Below are positions 17,658-29,744 of a stretch of 64,000 nt of DNA, piece by piece. The notes beneath the pieces were generated by a model that ran no database searches, was not told the origin of the DNA, and saw only the letters and a program-made list of their open reading frames with translations. Within the stretch, counting starts at the first letter, position 1, and each line of letters starts with the position of its first letter. This DNA is from Streptococcus mitis (GTDB lineage: Bacteria > Bacillota > Bacilli > Lactobacillales > Streptococcaceae), in assembly GCF_946190275.1 (NCBI RefSeq), contig NZ_CAMHZQ010000002.1:62001-126000 (forward strand), given 5' to 3'. Position numbers and translations under genes: made by a program.

Positions 17658-17957
17658 ATGAAGCTTATCAATACGACAAACTCACACTCGCAACTTGTAA
17701 AAAGCCAGCTAGAGAGTACAGATGCAACCCTTGTTGAGGTCTATTCTGCTGGAAATACTGATGTTATTTTTACCCAAGCTCCGCTTCACTATGAAATCCT
17801 CATCTCAAATAAACACCGTGCTATTCGAGAAACTGAAATCGAAGCCATCCAAGAATTTTTCTTGAAACGTAAAATTGATAAGGACTCTATTGATGAGGCC
17901 AATATCAAAACCCTCTACTCAGAAAAATTAATTGGGATTTCGATTCCAATCAAGTAA
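17658..17957 (+). CDS. DUF1827 family protein
   Basis: 99 residues beginning MKLINTTNSHSQLVKSQL, the DUF1827 signature. It is a small cytosolic protein found in streptococci and relatives with no known role. The central YEILISNKHRAIRETEIE and the C-terminal SEKLIGISIPIK are family-typical. RBS GGAGGAAA lies 6 nt from the ATG. It has its own promoter and is followed by an unusually long nested hairpin, then by the terminator shared with ezrA. Confidence 0.82.
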   Translation: MKLINTTNSHSQLVKSQLESTDATLVEVYSAGNTDVIFTQAPLHYEILISNKHRAIRETEIEAIQEFFLKRKIDKDSIDEANIKTLYSEKLIGISIPIK

Positions 17958-17961
17958 AATT

Positions 17962-18041
17962 TTGGAGAGATTAGAAAGCTATTGAACCTTATAGACCAAA
18001 CATAGGTTCTGACTTGCTTTTTAAATCGTCTCCAATTTTTT
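17962..18041 (+). terminator. Long nested hairpin after the DUF1827 gene
   Basis: Three nested stems: TTGGAGA (17962-17968)/TCTCCAA (18029-18035), GATTAGAAAGC/GCTTTTTAAATC, and GAACCT (17984-17989)/AGGTTC (18004-18009), followed by TTTTTT. It is longer than a normal terminator and may be a structured element or degenerate small repeat. Confidence 0.6.
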
Positions 18042-18080
18042 ATCTTGAGATCTTATCATACAAGATTTTATAGACAAATA

Positions 18081-18124
18081 AAAAAGATTTGATTCTGCTT
18101 CTCACAAAACCAAATCTTTTTTTA
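18081..18124. terminator. Bidirectional terminator between DUF1827 gene and ezrA
   Basis: AAAAAGATTTG pairs with CAAATCTTTTTTT across a 19-nt loop. It serves the converging ezrA transcript. Confidence 0.75.
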
Positions 18125-18126
18125 TT

Positions 18127-19854
18127 TTAGAAACGAATCGTTTCACGTGTTTTCTCATACGAGGTAACAAATCGGTTGGTTACACCAGGCTCTGCCACTT
18201 CCAATGCTTGAGAAATCTTGTCAAATGAAGCGCGATAATCAAATTCTTTTTCAAAAATATCTAAAGCTTCGTTAAATGCTTCTTGAATACGTTCATCAAA
18301 TGAGCGATAGCGGTTAGAATATTGCAATAGTTGTTCTGTCAAGGTTGCATACTGTACAATATTATAAGTTTCCGTCTCAAGCTCTTCCATATCCTTCGTT
18401 GCAATTTCAAGAATACGGTTAACTGATTCTATATTGACTAAGTTTTGCTCTAATTCAGCCATTAGATCTTCCGTATTATTACTTGCTGTAAAGAATAACT
18501 TCAAGAAAGTTTGTGGAATACCAGGTAGGTTTCGTTTTTCCATATATCTCTTGATTGTATGGAGACGATTAACATATACATTTGCCTTTTGACGTGCATT
18601 GATATCATCTTTCTCAATTCGTGCAAGACGCTCACTAACTGAAATCTGTTCATCTTCAATCTCTTTAAGATTTTCCTGTAAAGATTCAAGATTTTCTTCA
18701 AGAATTGAATATGCTTGAGTTGGTTCATCTTGATTTGAAGTTGCCTCAATAATAGCAGTCTCAAAATTTTCTAATTCACCCTGTAAACGACGAACATGAC
18801 TTGCATCTGACTCAGAAAGTAAATAGTTTTTACTCAAACGCTCAATGTCTTCTATCAATAAAGCATTATTTTCTTTCATGTGCTGCAGATAAGTAGGAAG
18901 TGTTGCTACTAAACCTTCTACTACTTTCTGTGCCGCAATTTCTCTTGTAAAGATATCATAAAGTGCATTAATCTCTTCTTGGATTTGAGTATTTTCGTAC
19001 TCTGCATTATCCAATTCTAATTTCGCAATATTCTCATGATTTTTCTTGAGTGCTTCATAAAGCAGTTGGAAACGCGCTTCAATATCTGTCTCAGAAAAAT
19101 GATAATTAGCATCTAAAAGCTTACGGTAGCCATCTTCTAAATCTTCCAGCTGATCAGGTAGGTCTTTAGATAATGTTGCTACAATTGCTGGTATACGATC
19201 AACAATATGCGTTAAAGCCAAGATATGATTTTCAGCATTATCCAAAATCACAGCAGCTTCTACTGGGTCACCTGACGAATTTAAAGTTACAAACTGAGAA
19301 AACTCTGATTGGATATTTTCCAATTGTTTTTCAATTTCAGATAAACCTTGACCATATTCTTCAGAATGATCAGCAACTCGGTGTTGCAACTCTTCAAACA
19401 AGTCCAAGGTATGAAGAACACGTCCACTATTTTTAGACTCTTGTTTCTCCAAATCTGCCAAGGCGTTGCGAATTGCCGCAATATCTTCTTCAATCAAGGT
19501 AATTTGACTCTCGATTTGATCAATTTGATGACTGGCCTTTAAAAAACGGAATGAGTTATTGTAGCCTTCTGCCTCGAAAAGATTATTTTCGATATCGGCA
19601 AAAGAATTAAGAGATAAATCAACCCATTTTTGATTCCATTCACGGAAAGTCACCTGACTTTGTCCAATCAAGTGCATATTTTTTACAGCTTCAACTTCAT
19701 CATTAACTGGAAGATTGTACAGTTCTTCTTTTTTCTCTTCTAAAATTGCTAGTTTACTTTCATTGCGCTTCCTTACATAGATTGCGATAGCATAAGCAAT
19801 GACCAATAAAACTGCAACTGCAATTATCAAATAAATTACTAGGCTAGCAGACAT
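18127..19854 (-). CDS. ezrA: Septation ring formation regulator EzrA
   Basis: 575 residues. A single N-terminal membrane helix (LVIYLIIAVAVLLVIAYAIA region, near 4-24) is followed by a cytosolic array of spectrin-like coiled coils, with the conserved patch near 440-470 containing KRNLPGIPQTFLKLFF. It tethers and modulates FtsZ and coordinates division and peptidoglycan synthesis. The ATG at 19854 is chosen for its RBS GGAG and because homologues begin with the membrane helix. An extended -10 (TGATATAAT) lies 36 nt upstream. Very close to the pneumococcal protein as I remember it. Confidence 0.96.
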   Translation of the reverse strand: MSASLVIYLIIAVAVLLVIAYAIAIYVRKRNESKLAILEEKKEELYNLPVNDEVEAVKNMHLIGQSQVTFREWNQKWVDLSLNSFADIENNLFEAEGYNNSFRFLKASHQIDQIESQITLIEEDIAAIRNALADLEKQESKNSGRVLHTLDLFEELQHRVADHSEEYGQGLSEIEKQLENIQSEFSQFVTLNSSGDPVEAAVILDNAENHILALTHIVDRIPAIVATLSKDLPDQLEDLEDGYRKLLDANYHFSETDIEARFQLLYEALKKNHENIAKLELDNAEYENTQIQEEINALYDIFTREIAAQKVVEGLVATLPTYLQHMKENNALLIEDIERLSKNYLLSESDASHVRRLQGELENFETAIIEATSNQDEPTQAYSILEENLESLQENLKEIEDEQISVSERLARIEKDDINARQKANVYVNRLHTIKRYMEKRNLPGIPQTFLKLFFTASNNTEDLMAELEQNLVNIESVNRILEIATKDMEELETETYNIVQYATLTEQLLQYSNRYRSFDERIQEAFNEALDIFEKEFDYRASFDKISQALEVAEPGVTNRFVTSYEKTRETIRF

Positions 19855-19889
19855 ATTAAACTCCTTTTTTACTTGAAACAATCGTAATG

Positions 19890-19898
19890 ATTATATCA
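19890..19898 (-). promoter_or_regulatory. ezrA extended -10 promoter
   Basis: Minus strand TGATATAAT about 36 nt before the ezrA ATG, in the 81-bp gap after gyrB. Confidence 0.6.
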
Positions 19899-19935
19899 TA
19901 TTTTTTAGACCAAGGGAACTACTTCTCCCGATTTT

Positions 19936-22460
<2,525 letters not shown>

Positions 22461-22467
22461 ACCCTTC

Positions 22468-22476
22468 ATTATAGCA
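22468..22476 (-). promoter_or_regulatory. Extended -10 seven nt before the HAD gene start
   Basis: Minus strand TGCTATAAT followed by GAAGGGT and ATG. Transcription starting at the usual distance would give a leader of only about 0-2 nt. Confidence 0.6.
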
Positions 22477-22518
22477 TTTTTTTATGAAAAAAGCGATGAT
22501 TTCCCTGAGTTTTCCACA

Positions 22519-22548
22519 TAAAAAAACGAGAGTTTGACTCCCGTTTTA
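22519..22548 (-). terminator. Terminator of the dinG-rodA-DJ-1 operon
   Basis: Minus strand AAAACGGGAG-tcaaa-CTCTCGTTTTTTT. The stop codon of the DJ-1 gene lies in its left arm. Confidence 0.75.
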
Positions 22549-23100
22549 CTGATTTTTACCAAAGACATCTCGATAGAGCATTCCTGTTCGTAAAGTCTCT
22601 GCGTCTCCTCCTAGTTGGTCCACCAACTCGTAGGCAAAGGCAAGGGCTGTTGAGGGACCTCGACTGGTTGTCAAATGACCATCTACCACTACTGTTTCCT
22701 TGACGTAGTGACCATCAAGGATTTGCTCTTGAACGCCGTCATAACAAGTAAACTTCTTGTTTTTCAATAGCCCTGCCTGATTGAGGGCAATTGGGGCCGC
22801 ACAAATGGCTGCCAGTTTCTTCCCTTCTTGTTCGAAATTTTGCAATTCTTGAATCAAGGCCTGATTATCACGTAAATGTGCAGAACCAGGCATCCCTCCA
22901 GGAAGAACAATCATGTCATAGTCTGATAAATCCCCCTCAAAGACACGATCTGCTCTTACTTGGATTGCGTGCGAACCTGTCACTTGCTCTTCAAATCCTA
23001 CCATATCACAAGTAATATTAGCACGACGCAAAACATCCACAACTGTCAAAGCTTCAATTTCTTCAAAGCCCTGAGCCAACATAACTGCTACTTTTACCAT
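22546..23100 (-). CDS. DJ-1/PfpI family protein (YajL/ThiJ-like)
   Basis: 184 residues. The fold's conserved Glu lies in GFEEIEALTVVDVLRRA (near 12) and the nucleophile Cys in LAAICAAPIAL (near 99-109). The LPGGMPGSAHLRD loop and TSRGPSTALAFAYELV are typical of the YajL branch. These proteins are associated with oxidative-stress protection and repair of glycated targets, though the exact activity is debated. It starts 10 bp after rodA and so ends the dinG-rodA operon. Confidence 0.88.
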   Translation of the reverse strand: MVKVAVMLAQGFEEIEALTVVDVLRRANITCDMVGFEEQVTGSHAIQVRADRVFEGDLSDYDMIVLPGGMPGSAHLRDNQALIQELQNFEQEGKKLAAICAAPIALNQAGLLKNKKFTCYDGVQEQILDGHYVKETVVVDGHLTTSRGPSTALAFAYELVDQLGGDAETLRTGMLYRDVFGKNQ

Positions 23101-23110
23101 GATTTTCTCC

Positions 23111-24334
23111 TTATTTGATTTGTTTTAATACAACCTTTTTCCGCTTGAATCGGACTTTTCCGCTCTTTTCTTCAGCTAGATTAGTCTGGTAACTCATAGA
23201 TAAAAGCAAGCCAACACCGATCAAATTACTGATAATAGCCGATCCTCCTTGCGAAATAAAAGGCAAGGGAATCCCAGTTAAAGGAAGCAAGCCAGTAACA
23301 GCACCTATATTTTCAAAGATGTGGAAGAGCAACATCATAATCAAACCTGTAGAAATATAGGTGTAGAACTGGTTATTTGATTTAAGAGTAATCTTCAACA
23401 TACGGTAAATCAGCATGAGATAAAGGGCGATAACAAGGACAGAGCCAATAAAGCCAAAATCTTCTGCAATGACTGTGAAAATCATATCCGACTCACGAAC
23501 TGGAATAAGCAGATTAGAAGCATTAAAACCTTGACCAAATAATCCACCGCTCCCAATGGCGATTTGCCCTTGAGCCTGTTGGTAAGTGGTTGTTTGGGCA
23601 AAGTCGAATGGATTGAGCCAAGCTAAGATACGATTGATTTGGTAGGTCGGCATTCCCAGTTGATGGAGAAAAGCCCGGCCGTCCTTGCTGATAAAAATAG
23701 ATAAGAAACCAGCAATTCCTGTTACAGCAGTCACAAATACTGGGATAATAATTTTCCAAGAAACTCCTGATAGCAGGACGATTCCTGAGAAAATGGCTAC
23801 AAAAACCAAAGCCGTCCCCAAGTCACTTTGAAGTGCTAAAAGAACTAGGACTGGAATGGTAAAGACAATCATCCAAAAAATTAACAAAAAGTCCAGCGGA
23901 ACCGTGCGTTTCCATTCCTTATGTTTCTTTGTAAATTGGACAATCACACGAGCCAACATGAGGATATAGGATATCTTCATAAATTCTGACGGTTGGAATA
24001 GGGTAATTCCATTTATTGATACCCAGTTTTTAGCACCCGTTGATGCAACTAGGCTTGGATTATAAAAGACGATCGGCAAGACCATGAGTCCCAAACCTAA
24101 CATATATAGAAAAGGGGTCGCTTTCCAAAGAAATTCTGTATTAAAGAGCATGACGATAAAACCAATCACAAGCCCCAAGGCAATCCAGGCGACCTGCTGC
24201 CCTAAAATGGGCAGAATATTGTTTGGATAATCATGACTAACAGCTATATAGATAGCGACCACGCCAATAACCAGTAGAAAAAATACTGGCAGGAGCAAAC
24301 TATAATCGACTCTAGAGTCGAGAGAACGTTTCAT
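23111..24334 (-). CDS. rodA: SEDS peptidoglycan glycosyltransferase RodA
   Basis: 407 residues with about ten membrane helices. SEDS signatures are WVSINGITLFQPSEFMKISYIL (split: KNWVSINGITLFQPSE then FMKISY, near 107-128), QSDLGTALVF with the catalytic Asp, the IAIGSGGLFGQGF loop and the C-terminal LPLTGIPLPFISQGGS. It polymerises glycan strands during peripheral growth, working with a class B PBP. The ATG at 24334 matches the family start; upstream in-frame residues lack conservation. It follows the dinG-like gene by 36 bp. Confidence 0.95.
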   Translation of the reverse strand: MKRSLDSRVDYSLLLPVFFLLVIGVVAIYIAVSHDYPNNILPILGQQVAWIALGLVIGFIVMLFNTEFLWKATPFLYMLGLGLMVLPIVFYNPSLVASTGAKNWVSINGITLFQPSEFMKISYILMLARVIVQFTKKHKEWKRTVPLDFLLIFWMIVFTIPVLVLLALQSDLGTALVFVAIFSGIVLLSGVSWKIIIPVFVTAVTGIAGFLSIFISKDGRAFLHQLGMPTYQINRILAWLNPFDFAQTTTYQQAQGQIAIGSGGLFGQGFNASNLLIPVRESDMIFTVIAEDFGFIGSVLVIALYLMLIYRMLKITLKSNNQFYTYISTGLIMMLLFHIFENIGAVTGLLPLTGIPLPFISQGGSAIISNLIGVGLLLSMSYQTNLAEEKSGKVRFKRKKVVLKQIK

Positions 24335-24370
24335 ATACACTAACCTTATACTTTCATACAATACTATTTA

Positions 24371-26821
24371 TCAAAGTTCATTTAAAAATTTATCAACAGC
24401 CTCATCAACTTCGGATCGAGAGACGGTTTTAATAGTCGCTTCTTTTGCTAGAGATGCTACTATCTGTTTACCATATCGCTTTCCGACAATTCTCCTATCC
24501 AGAATGAGGGTTAAGGAACGTTGGTTTTCGCGTCTCATACTTCTTCCCAAAGCTTGTTTTAAACGAATAATGGCCATTGGCAACTGATAATCATAAAAGG
24601 CATTTTTTCCTTCTTGATTCAATTCCTGATTAATCTTTTTCGTCAAGGGTTCTTGGGGATTTTGGAAAGGAAGCCTTGGTACAACTTGAATCACAAAAGG
24701 ATGACTTGAAAAATCAACTCCCTCCCAGAAACTTGCTGCACCAAGCAGGATTTGTTGTTCACCTTTTTCAAAGCGTTTCTTAAGCTGATGAACATCCCCA
24801 TTTTTATACTGGGCTAAATGACTTACAGGGAGTAAATCCGATACTGCTAGAAGCATATCTGTGGCAGTAAAGAGAGCCAAAATCGGTTGTTGGAAAGCTT
24901 GAACTCCCATCAGCAAATCAGCTACCTCTTGGGCATAAACTTCTAAGGAGGTTTCTGTCACCAGGGGAAAATCTTTGACCAAGACCACTTCTTGATCCTG
25001 TTTTTTACAAGCTTCAATCTTAACAAATTTAGCTTCGGGATAGCCTAACAGGTCTGCCAAAGAAACTCTTTGACTAATCTCAAGAGTGGCCGACACTCCC
25101 AAGACTTGGCATGAATCAGGCACTAAGGAAGATAGAAGAATACGGCCTGATTTTGTAGAAGAAATCTGAATTTTCTTTTGACTCGTTTCAGTTGCTTCAA
25201 GCCAGTAATCACCTTCAGCCGTAAAATAGCGGACCAGTTCCCCAAAGCCCTCTACCTCTAATTCTGAAAAATACTGATGGAGATTGGCAAGAGAATCTAA
25301 GATATTTTTCCTAGATTTGCCAGACTGAAATTGTTCTATCAAGTAGAAGCACTCAAAGCGAATACTTTCTAATATTCGTTGCTGAACCTTATTTTGCTCC
25401 TCCAGTAAAGCCTTATCAAGCAAATCGATAATAGACTGGATATCGTAGGTCTCTTGAAGCAGATTTTCTAGGGCCAACAAAACTTTTTGGACTTCATCAA
25501 TAATCAATAAACGATCACTGACAAATTCAGGATTATCTTCAAGTCTGGTTACAAGATAGGCATGATTGGTCACTAAGAGCTTGCAAGCTTGTGCCCTTTC
25601 TTGACTACGTTTCCAAAAATCTTCCGTCACAAATAAACTCTTGGATAATAAATTCCCATCATGACGAAGATCTGTTAGAAAATGTTGGTAACGGTAGAGT
25701 TGCCCAATTTCATCCAAATCTCCTGTCTCTGTCTCAGTCAGCCAGACCAAGAGTTGCATTTTAAAACGTCTAAATAAGCGATTTTCATCATTTTCCTGCA
25801 AGGAACGATAAAAGGCATCCAGCTTCAGATAATTGTGTGGTCCCTTTAAAGAATGAATATCTGTATGGAATACTTCCTTGAGACGTTTACCTTCTTCTTC
25901 CATGATCTGATTTTGAAGAATCTTTGTCGGAACACTAAGAACAATTTGACGCTCTTTGGATTGAGATAAAGCGGGTAAGAGATAGCCATAGGTTTTCCCA
26001 ATCCCTGTCGGTGCTTGAATTAATGAGACAGGTTCATCTTTCAATAGCAAGCCAACCTCTTTAGCAAAACTTTCTTGCTCCTCCCTCACTTCAAGGTTCA
26101 ATAGAGAAATATTTTTAGAAAAGTCTTGAGATAGTTTTCGTGGTTCCAGAGAAGCTGCAGTTTTCTTGAAATATAGCCCTTGAACTTCGACCAAGTCTGG
26201 AGAACTCAGGATAGATTGACTTCGATAAATTTCTTCAATAATCAGGTAGGACTCATATAGGAGGGCATCAGCCATTTCCAGCAAGCGTTCCAAGAGTCCT
26301 TTAGGAAGTTGGGCCATCTTTTCCCGTAAAAACAAGAGTAATTCTGCTGTAGCTTGAGCATCTGAAAGGGCTGTGTGAGCATGTTTTAGAGGAATTCCTA
26401 ATTCTCGACACAATATCGGCAAACTATATTTTTCCAGTTCTGGGAAAAAAACCTGAGCCAATTCGACCGTGTCAACACGAGGATTTCTTAGTTCATAGCC
26501 TTCAAAAAATAAATTTTCCGCCAAGAGATTGGCATCAAATTGAACATTATGGGCTACAAAAATCCCATCCTCCACCAAGTCAAAGATTTCTCTAGCAACT
26601 TGCGAAAAATCAGGTGCTTGCGCCAGACGTTTGTCAGTTAGCCCTGTCAGTTCTTTGATATGAGCATCCAAGGGTTCATGTGGATTGACATCCGTCGTAT
26701 AGTGATCGACGATTTTTCCGTCCTCAATCACGACAATTCCCACTTGGATAATTTTAGCCTTACTACCTGTGCTAGTTGCCTCTAAATCCACCACAACATA
26801 GCGATTACCAATCGTTTTCAT
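24371..26821 (-). CDS. Bifunctional DEDD 3'-5' exonuclease / DinG-family helicase
   Basis: 816 residues. 1-170: DnaQ-type exonuclease with VDLEATSTG (D12, E14), HNVQFDANLL (D97) and HTALSDAQAT (D154). From about 240: XPD/DinG-like superfamily 2 helicase with Walker A APTGIGKT (270-277), Walker B IIDEVQ (near 450), and C-terminal GAASFWEGVDFSS and QALGRSMRRENQ motifs. Iron-sulfur cysteines of E. coli DinG are not evident. It probably processes recombination or repair intermediates. The ATG lies only 8 nt after a -10 box. It leads into rodA. Confidence 0.92.
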   Translation of the reverse strand: MKTIGNRYVVVDLEATSTGSKAKIIQVGIVVIEDGKIVDHYTTDVNPHEPLDAHIKELTGLTDKRLAQAPDFSQVAREIFDLVEDGIFVAHNVQFDANLLAENLFFEGYELRNPRVDTVELAQVFFPELEKYSLPILCRELGIPLKHAHTALSDAQATAELLLFLREKMAQLPKGLLERLLEMADALLYESYLIIEEIYRSQSILSSPDLVEVQGLYFKKTAASLEPRKLSQDFSKNISLLNLEVREEQESFAKEVGLLLKDEPVSLIQAPTGIGKTYGYLLPALSQSKERQIVLSVPTKILQNQIMEEEGKRLKEVFHTDIHSLKGPHNYLKLDAFYRSLQENDENRLFRRFKMQLLVWLTETETGDLDEIGQLYRYQHFLTDLRHDGNLLSKSLFVTEDFWKRSQERAQACKLLVTNHAYLVTRLEDNPEFVSDRLLIIDEVQKVLLALENLLQETYDIQSIIDLLDKALLEEQNKVQQRILESIRFECFYLIEQFQSGKSRKNILDSLANLHQYFSELEVEGFGELVRYFTAEGDYWLEATETSQKKIQISSTKSGRILLSSLVPDSCQVLGVSATLEISQRVSLADLLGYPEAKFVKIEACKKQDQEVVLVKDFPLVTETSLEVYAQEVADLLMGVQAFQQPILALFTATDMLLAVSDLLPVSHLAQYKNGDVHQLKKRFEKGEQQILLGAASFWEGVDFSSHPFVIQVVPRLPFQNPQEPLTKKINQELNQEGKNAFYDYQLPMAIIRLKQALGRSMRRENQRSLTLILDRRIVGKRYGKQIVASLAKEATIKTVSRSEVDEAVDKFLNEL

Positions 26822-26829
26822 TATAAAAA

Positions 26830-26838
26830 ATTATACCA
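26830..26838 (-). promoter_or_regulatory. Extended -10 eight nt before the dinG-like gene
   Basis: Minus strand TGGTATAAT, then TTTTTATA and ATG. There is no room for a Shine-Dalgarno, so the mRNA is probably leaderless. Confidence 0.6.
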
Positions 26839-26971
26839 AAAAAAGGGCCATTTGGCACCTGCAAACATGGGATAATTTTCAAACTCAAGAAGGTTACTTG
26901 TATTAAAATTCCCAGTAAACAGAGCATCCTAGCCTACTGATTTTTTGAAAATGGTGAAGAAATACGAAAAA

Positions 26972-27007
26972 TTGAGAGAAGAAATGTTTGCATCTTCCTT
27001 CTCTCAA
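26972..27007 (-). terminator. Terminator of the U32 gene
   Basis: TTGAGAGAAG and CTTCTCTCAA form a perfect 10-bp stem with a 16-nt loop, followed on the minus strand by TTTTTCG. Confidence 0.75.
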
Positions 27008-27020
27008 CGAATCATTTACT

Positions 27021-27950
27021 TTATTTAACCATGTCAGGATCGTAGTCATAAAATCCTGTATCAAGGAAACGGTTTTTAGGGTGTAACTTACGTACTTCCT
27101 CATCCAGCAAGAAGGCTTGGTCATGGCTAAAGTTGCCCTCTTGAATCAAGCTACGCGCTTGGATAAAGAGTTTTGCAATCTCAATAAAGTTCTGACCTGG
27201 TGTGTAGAGCCCTTCTAGTTTCCAGTGAGTGAAACCGTGCTCTACCAATTCTGTCAATTTGGTCATCAAATCAAGGTCATTGTTGGCAAAGATGTGGGTC
27301 CCATGATTGTCTTCAAAAATGGAATAGTGACTCTCTGGGTCACTTGGTTCAGCCAAAAAGAGGTCACGCTTGCGAGTCTTTTCATCATCGATATGCGTAA
27401 AGTTATAGTAGTTTTGCAAGAGTGGACGTTTAGAATGATGGATAACGCTAGCTCCGTAAACCAAAACTTCAGCAGGAATTTCCAAAATCTCTGGCATTTT
27501 GAAGAGTTCAGCTGATGGAATTTCACGCGCCAAAACAGCCTCAGATGCGCCAGCTTTTTGTCCCCAGAAGTTTATCTGACGACTGCTAGTTACCATAGTC
27601 GAAGCATCGTAGATGGTCTTAAAGGAATAACCATCGCGGTTGACTACGTAAAAGACACCTGCATCCCCAATCGTAATGTAGTCTGTCTTGATTTCTTCCA
27701 AAAAGTCTAAGAAGGGCTTGATACGGTCCATCATATCTTGGTGCATGAGGGCATTAACCGCAACAATCAATTCCTTACCTGCTTCATGGACCAACTTAGC
27801 AATTTCACGCAATTGGTCATAACTAAAGGTCGTTGGCAGACGAAGGCCAAAATCTTTCTCACCGACATAGATCCGGTCTACGCCAGCTTCGAGCAGTTGT
27901 TTAACTTGTTCAATACTTTCAGCAGTTGCTGTAATGATAATCTTTTCCAT
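27021..27950 (-). CDS. Peptidase U32 family protein (TrhP/RlhA-like)
   Basis: 309 residues. The N-terminal IIITATAESIEQVKQLLEAG and GVDRIYVGEKDFGLR match short U32 proteins. HHSKRPLLQNYYNF and HWKLEGLYTPG (near 242) are family-typical. Characterised relatives are not proteases but take part in tRNA or rRNA hydroxylation (TrhP, RlhA); that role is inferred. The ATG at 27950 is the family start. An upstream in-frame TTG at 27977 would overlap the promoter. The -10 lies 7 nt before the ATG, so translation is probably leaderless. Confidence 0.85.
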   Translation of the reverse strand: MEKIIITATAESIEQVKQLLEAGVDRIYVGEKDFGLRLPTTFSYDQLREIAKLVHEAGKELIVAVNALMHQDMMDRIKPFLDFLEEIKTDYITIGDAGVFYVVNRDGYSFKTIYDASTMVTSSRQINFWGQKAGASEAVLAREIPSAELFKMPEILEIPAEVLVYGASVIHHSKRPLLQNYYNFTHIDDEKTRKRDLFLAEPSDPESHYSIFEDNHGTHIFANNDLDLMTKLTELVEHGFTHWKLEGLYTPGQNFIEIAKLFIQARSLIQEGNFSHDQAFLLDEEVRKLHPKNRFLDTGFYDYDPDMVK

Positions 27951-27957
27951 AAGAAAA

Positions 27958-27966
27958 ATTATACCA
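27958..27966 (-). promoter_or_regulatory. Extended -10 seven nt before the U32 gene
   Basis: Minus strand TGGTATAAT, then TTTTTCTT region and ATG, with no Shine-Dalgarno in between. Confidence 0.6.
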
Positions 27967-28089
27967 TATTTCTCCAAAATCAGCTATTCTTTGAAAATGA
28001 AAAGGGACTTTATTCTTTTTGTAACCTTTCTGTAATAATTCTCTCCTGAAAAAATGATAAAATAGGTATGTACTGTTAAGGAGAGAATA

Positions 28090-28377
28090 ATGCCCGTAAG
28101 AAAATTACAATCCTATGAGGTAGACTATCAAGAAGAATTAAGCCAACAGATTCCTCGCTATCAAGATTATACACCTGAAGCGCAATCTGATGCCAATCTC
28201 AAGGAAATCCTATTTTTTGTTAATATTGCTGTTTTTTGTATCTGTATTGCTATCTTTAGTTTTATCTTTTTAGCATTAAAATTATCACCTGCTCTTGCCT
28301 TTACCGCAGCAATCGGATCCAGCTTACTTGTCTTAAAAGTTCAACGATCTATTATCAAACGAAAACGTAGAAGATAA
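28090..28377 (+). CDS. DUF3270 family membrane protein
   Basis: 95 residues. A soluble N-terminus (MPVRKLQSYEVDYQEEL) is followed by two hydrophobic helices (near 41-62 and 68-84) and a strongly basic tail (KRKRRR). This matches the streptococcal DUF3270 family, of unknown function. RBS AAGGAGAG lies 6 nt before the ATG. It is transcribed alone toward ciaH and shares a terminator with it. Confidence 0.78.
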   Translation: MPVRKLQSYEVDYQEELSQQIPRYQDYTPEAQSDANLKEILFFVNIAVFCICIAIFSFIFLALKLSPALAFTAAIGSSLLVLKVQRSIIKRKRRR

Positions 28378-28381
28378 ATCC

Positions 28382-28409
28382 AAATATCGCCCCGTCTGGA
28401 GCGATATTT
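28382..28409. terminator. Bidirectional terminator between the DUF3270 gene and ciaH
   Basis: AAATATCGC (28382-28390) pairs with GCGATATTT (28401-28409), with A/T runs on both sides. Confidence 0.75.
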
Positions 28410-29744
28410 TTATTTTTTCTTTTTAGATGGTGTGTGGATAGCAATCTTCACTTCAAAGATTGTTCCCTTTGGTTTATTATCTTTAACAGTAATGGTTCCT
28501 TTAAGCGCATCTACAATTTGCTTGGCCAGAGATAATCCTAAACCAAAACCACCTTTTTGGCGGGTTCTAGCCTTGTCCACTCGATAAAAACGATCAAAAA
28601 TTTTCTTCTTATCTTCTGTCGAAATACCGACTCCATTATCAGAAACAAGTAAATACAGATTGCGATCTGTCGCCGAGATAAGAAAATCAATTTCACCATC
28701 CTCTTCAGTATACTTGACAGCATTATCAAATAGGATAGTCATCAACTGCTTCAAGAGAAGCTGATCTGTGACAATCGTGCGATGAATCCGATTTTCAAAA
28801 CGGAAGACACGATCATTTTCCGAAGCAATCATCTCATAGTTTGTGAAAGTCGTATTGAAAAAACTAGTTGGAACTTCTGCAAGTTCTGGCTTAATGCCAT
28901 CATCTCTACGAGCTAAGTTCAACAAGTTCGTCGTCAAAAACCGCATATTTCGGACTTCTTCCAAACTCGATGCAATGCTTTCGCTCACATCCATAATGGT
29001 TGCTTCTGGCTTACGAAAAAGGGTCTCTAAACGATTTTGCAAAACTGCGAGTGGAGTTCGTAACTCATGACTGGCATTTTCCACAAAGGACTGTTGCTTC
29101 TGCATGCTCTCAAGCAGAGGACGAACACTGACCCTAGCTAGATAGAGACTGGCAAGCAAAGACAAAATCCAGAAACTAGCCATCACGACCACAATCAATT
29201 TCTCGTGCTTTTGACTGGCCTGCTCCAACTGACTGGTATTAATCAAGATAGCTGCATACTTGATATTGGTTGAAACCGAACTGATATTCGTTTCCATCAA
29301 GATCATGCGATAGATTTCTTCTTGTCCATAGCTATTAAAAACCTGAATCTGATAGATATGGCCTAGTTCTTTTTTCTCTAACTTAATCTTATCCAATCCC
29401 AAAAATCGATTTCCAGAAAGGAGCTGGGTAAAATTCTTATCAAAAAGAATAACCTCCGTATTGGAACTGACATTGGGTTTTATCTCAGTCTTACTAGTAT
29501 CTGTAGCGGCATTCTCTAAGTCTTTAATCTCTTCTGTTGCCCTATTTACAGCAAGCTGAATAACTGCCTGAGGATTTTCACTCAGTCCATGAAGCTTATC
29601 ATCCACCGAAGTATAGAGACTCGAGTGCATGACCTGCAAAATAATTAGAGTCATGGTGGAGAAAATCAGAGTGAAGACACCAAAATTGCGAATAAAATAA
29701 CTAAAATCATCCGCATACCATGTTTTTTTTAGTTTACTGAACAT
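28410..29744 (-). CDS. ciaH: Sensor histidine kinase CiaH
   Basis: 444 residues. Two membrane helices (near 20-40 and 180-200) enclose an extracytoplasmic sensor region of about 140 residues. The phosphorylated His lies in [14 protein letters not shown] (near 226). ATPase boxes are [12 protein letters not shown] (N), DNGVGIS (G1), [11 protein letters not shown] (F) and [12 protein letters not shown] (G2). It phosphorylates or dephosphorylates CiaR, affecting competence, beta-lactam tolerance and autolysis in pneumococcus. Its start overlaps the ciaR end by 11 bp. Confidence 0.96.
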   Translation of the reverse strand: MFSKLKKTWYADDFSYFIRNFGVFTLIFSTMTLIILQVMHSSLYTSVDDKLHGLSENPQAVIQLAVNRATEEIKDLENAATDTSKTEIKPNVSSNTEVILFDKNFTQLLSGNRFLGLDKIKLEKKELGHIYQIQVFNSYGQEEIYRMILMETNISSVSTNIKYAAILINTSQLEQASQKHEKLIVVVMASFWILSLLASLYLARVSVRPLLESMQKQQSFVENASHELRTPLAVLQNRLETLFRKPEATIMDVSESIASSLEEVRNMRFLTTNLLNLARRDDGIKPELAEVPTSFFNTTFTNYEMIASENDRVFRFENRIHRTIVTDQLLLKQLMTILFDNAVKYTEEDGEIDFLISATDRNLYLLVSDNGVGISTEDKKKIFDRFYRVDKARTRQKGGFGLGLSLAKQIVDALKGTITVKDNKPKGTIFEVKIAIHTPSKKKK

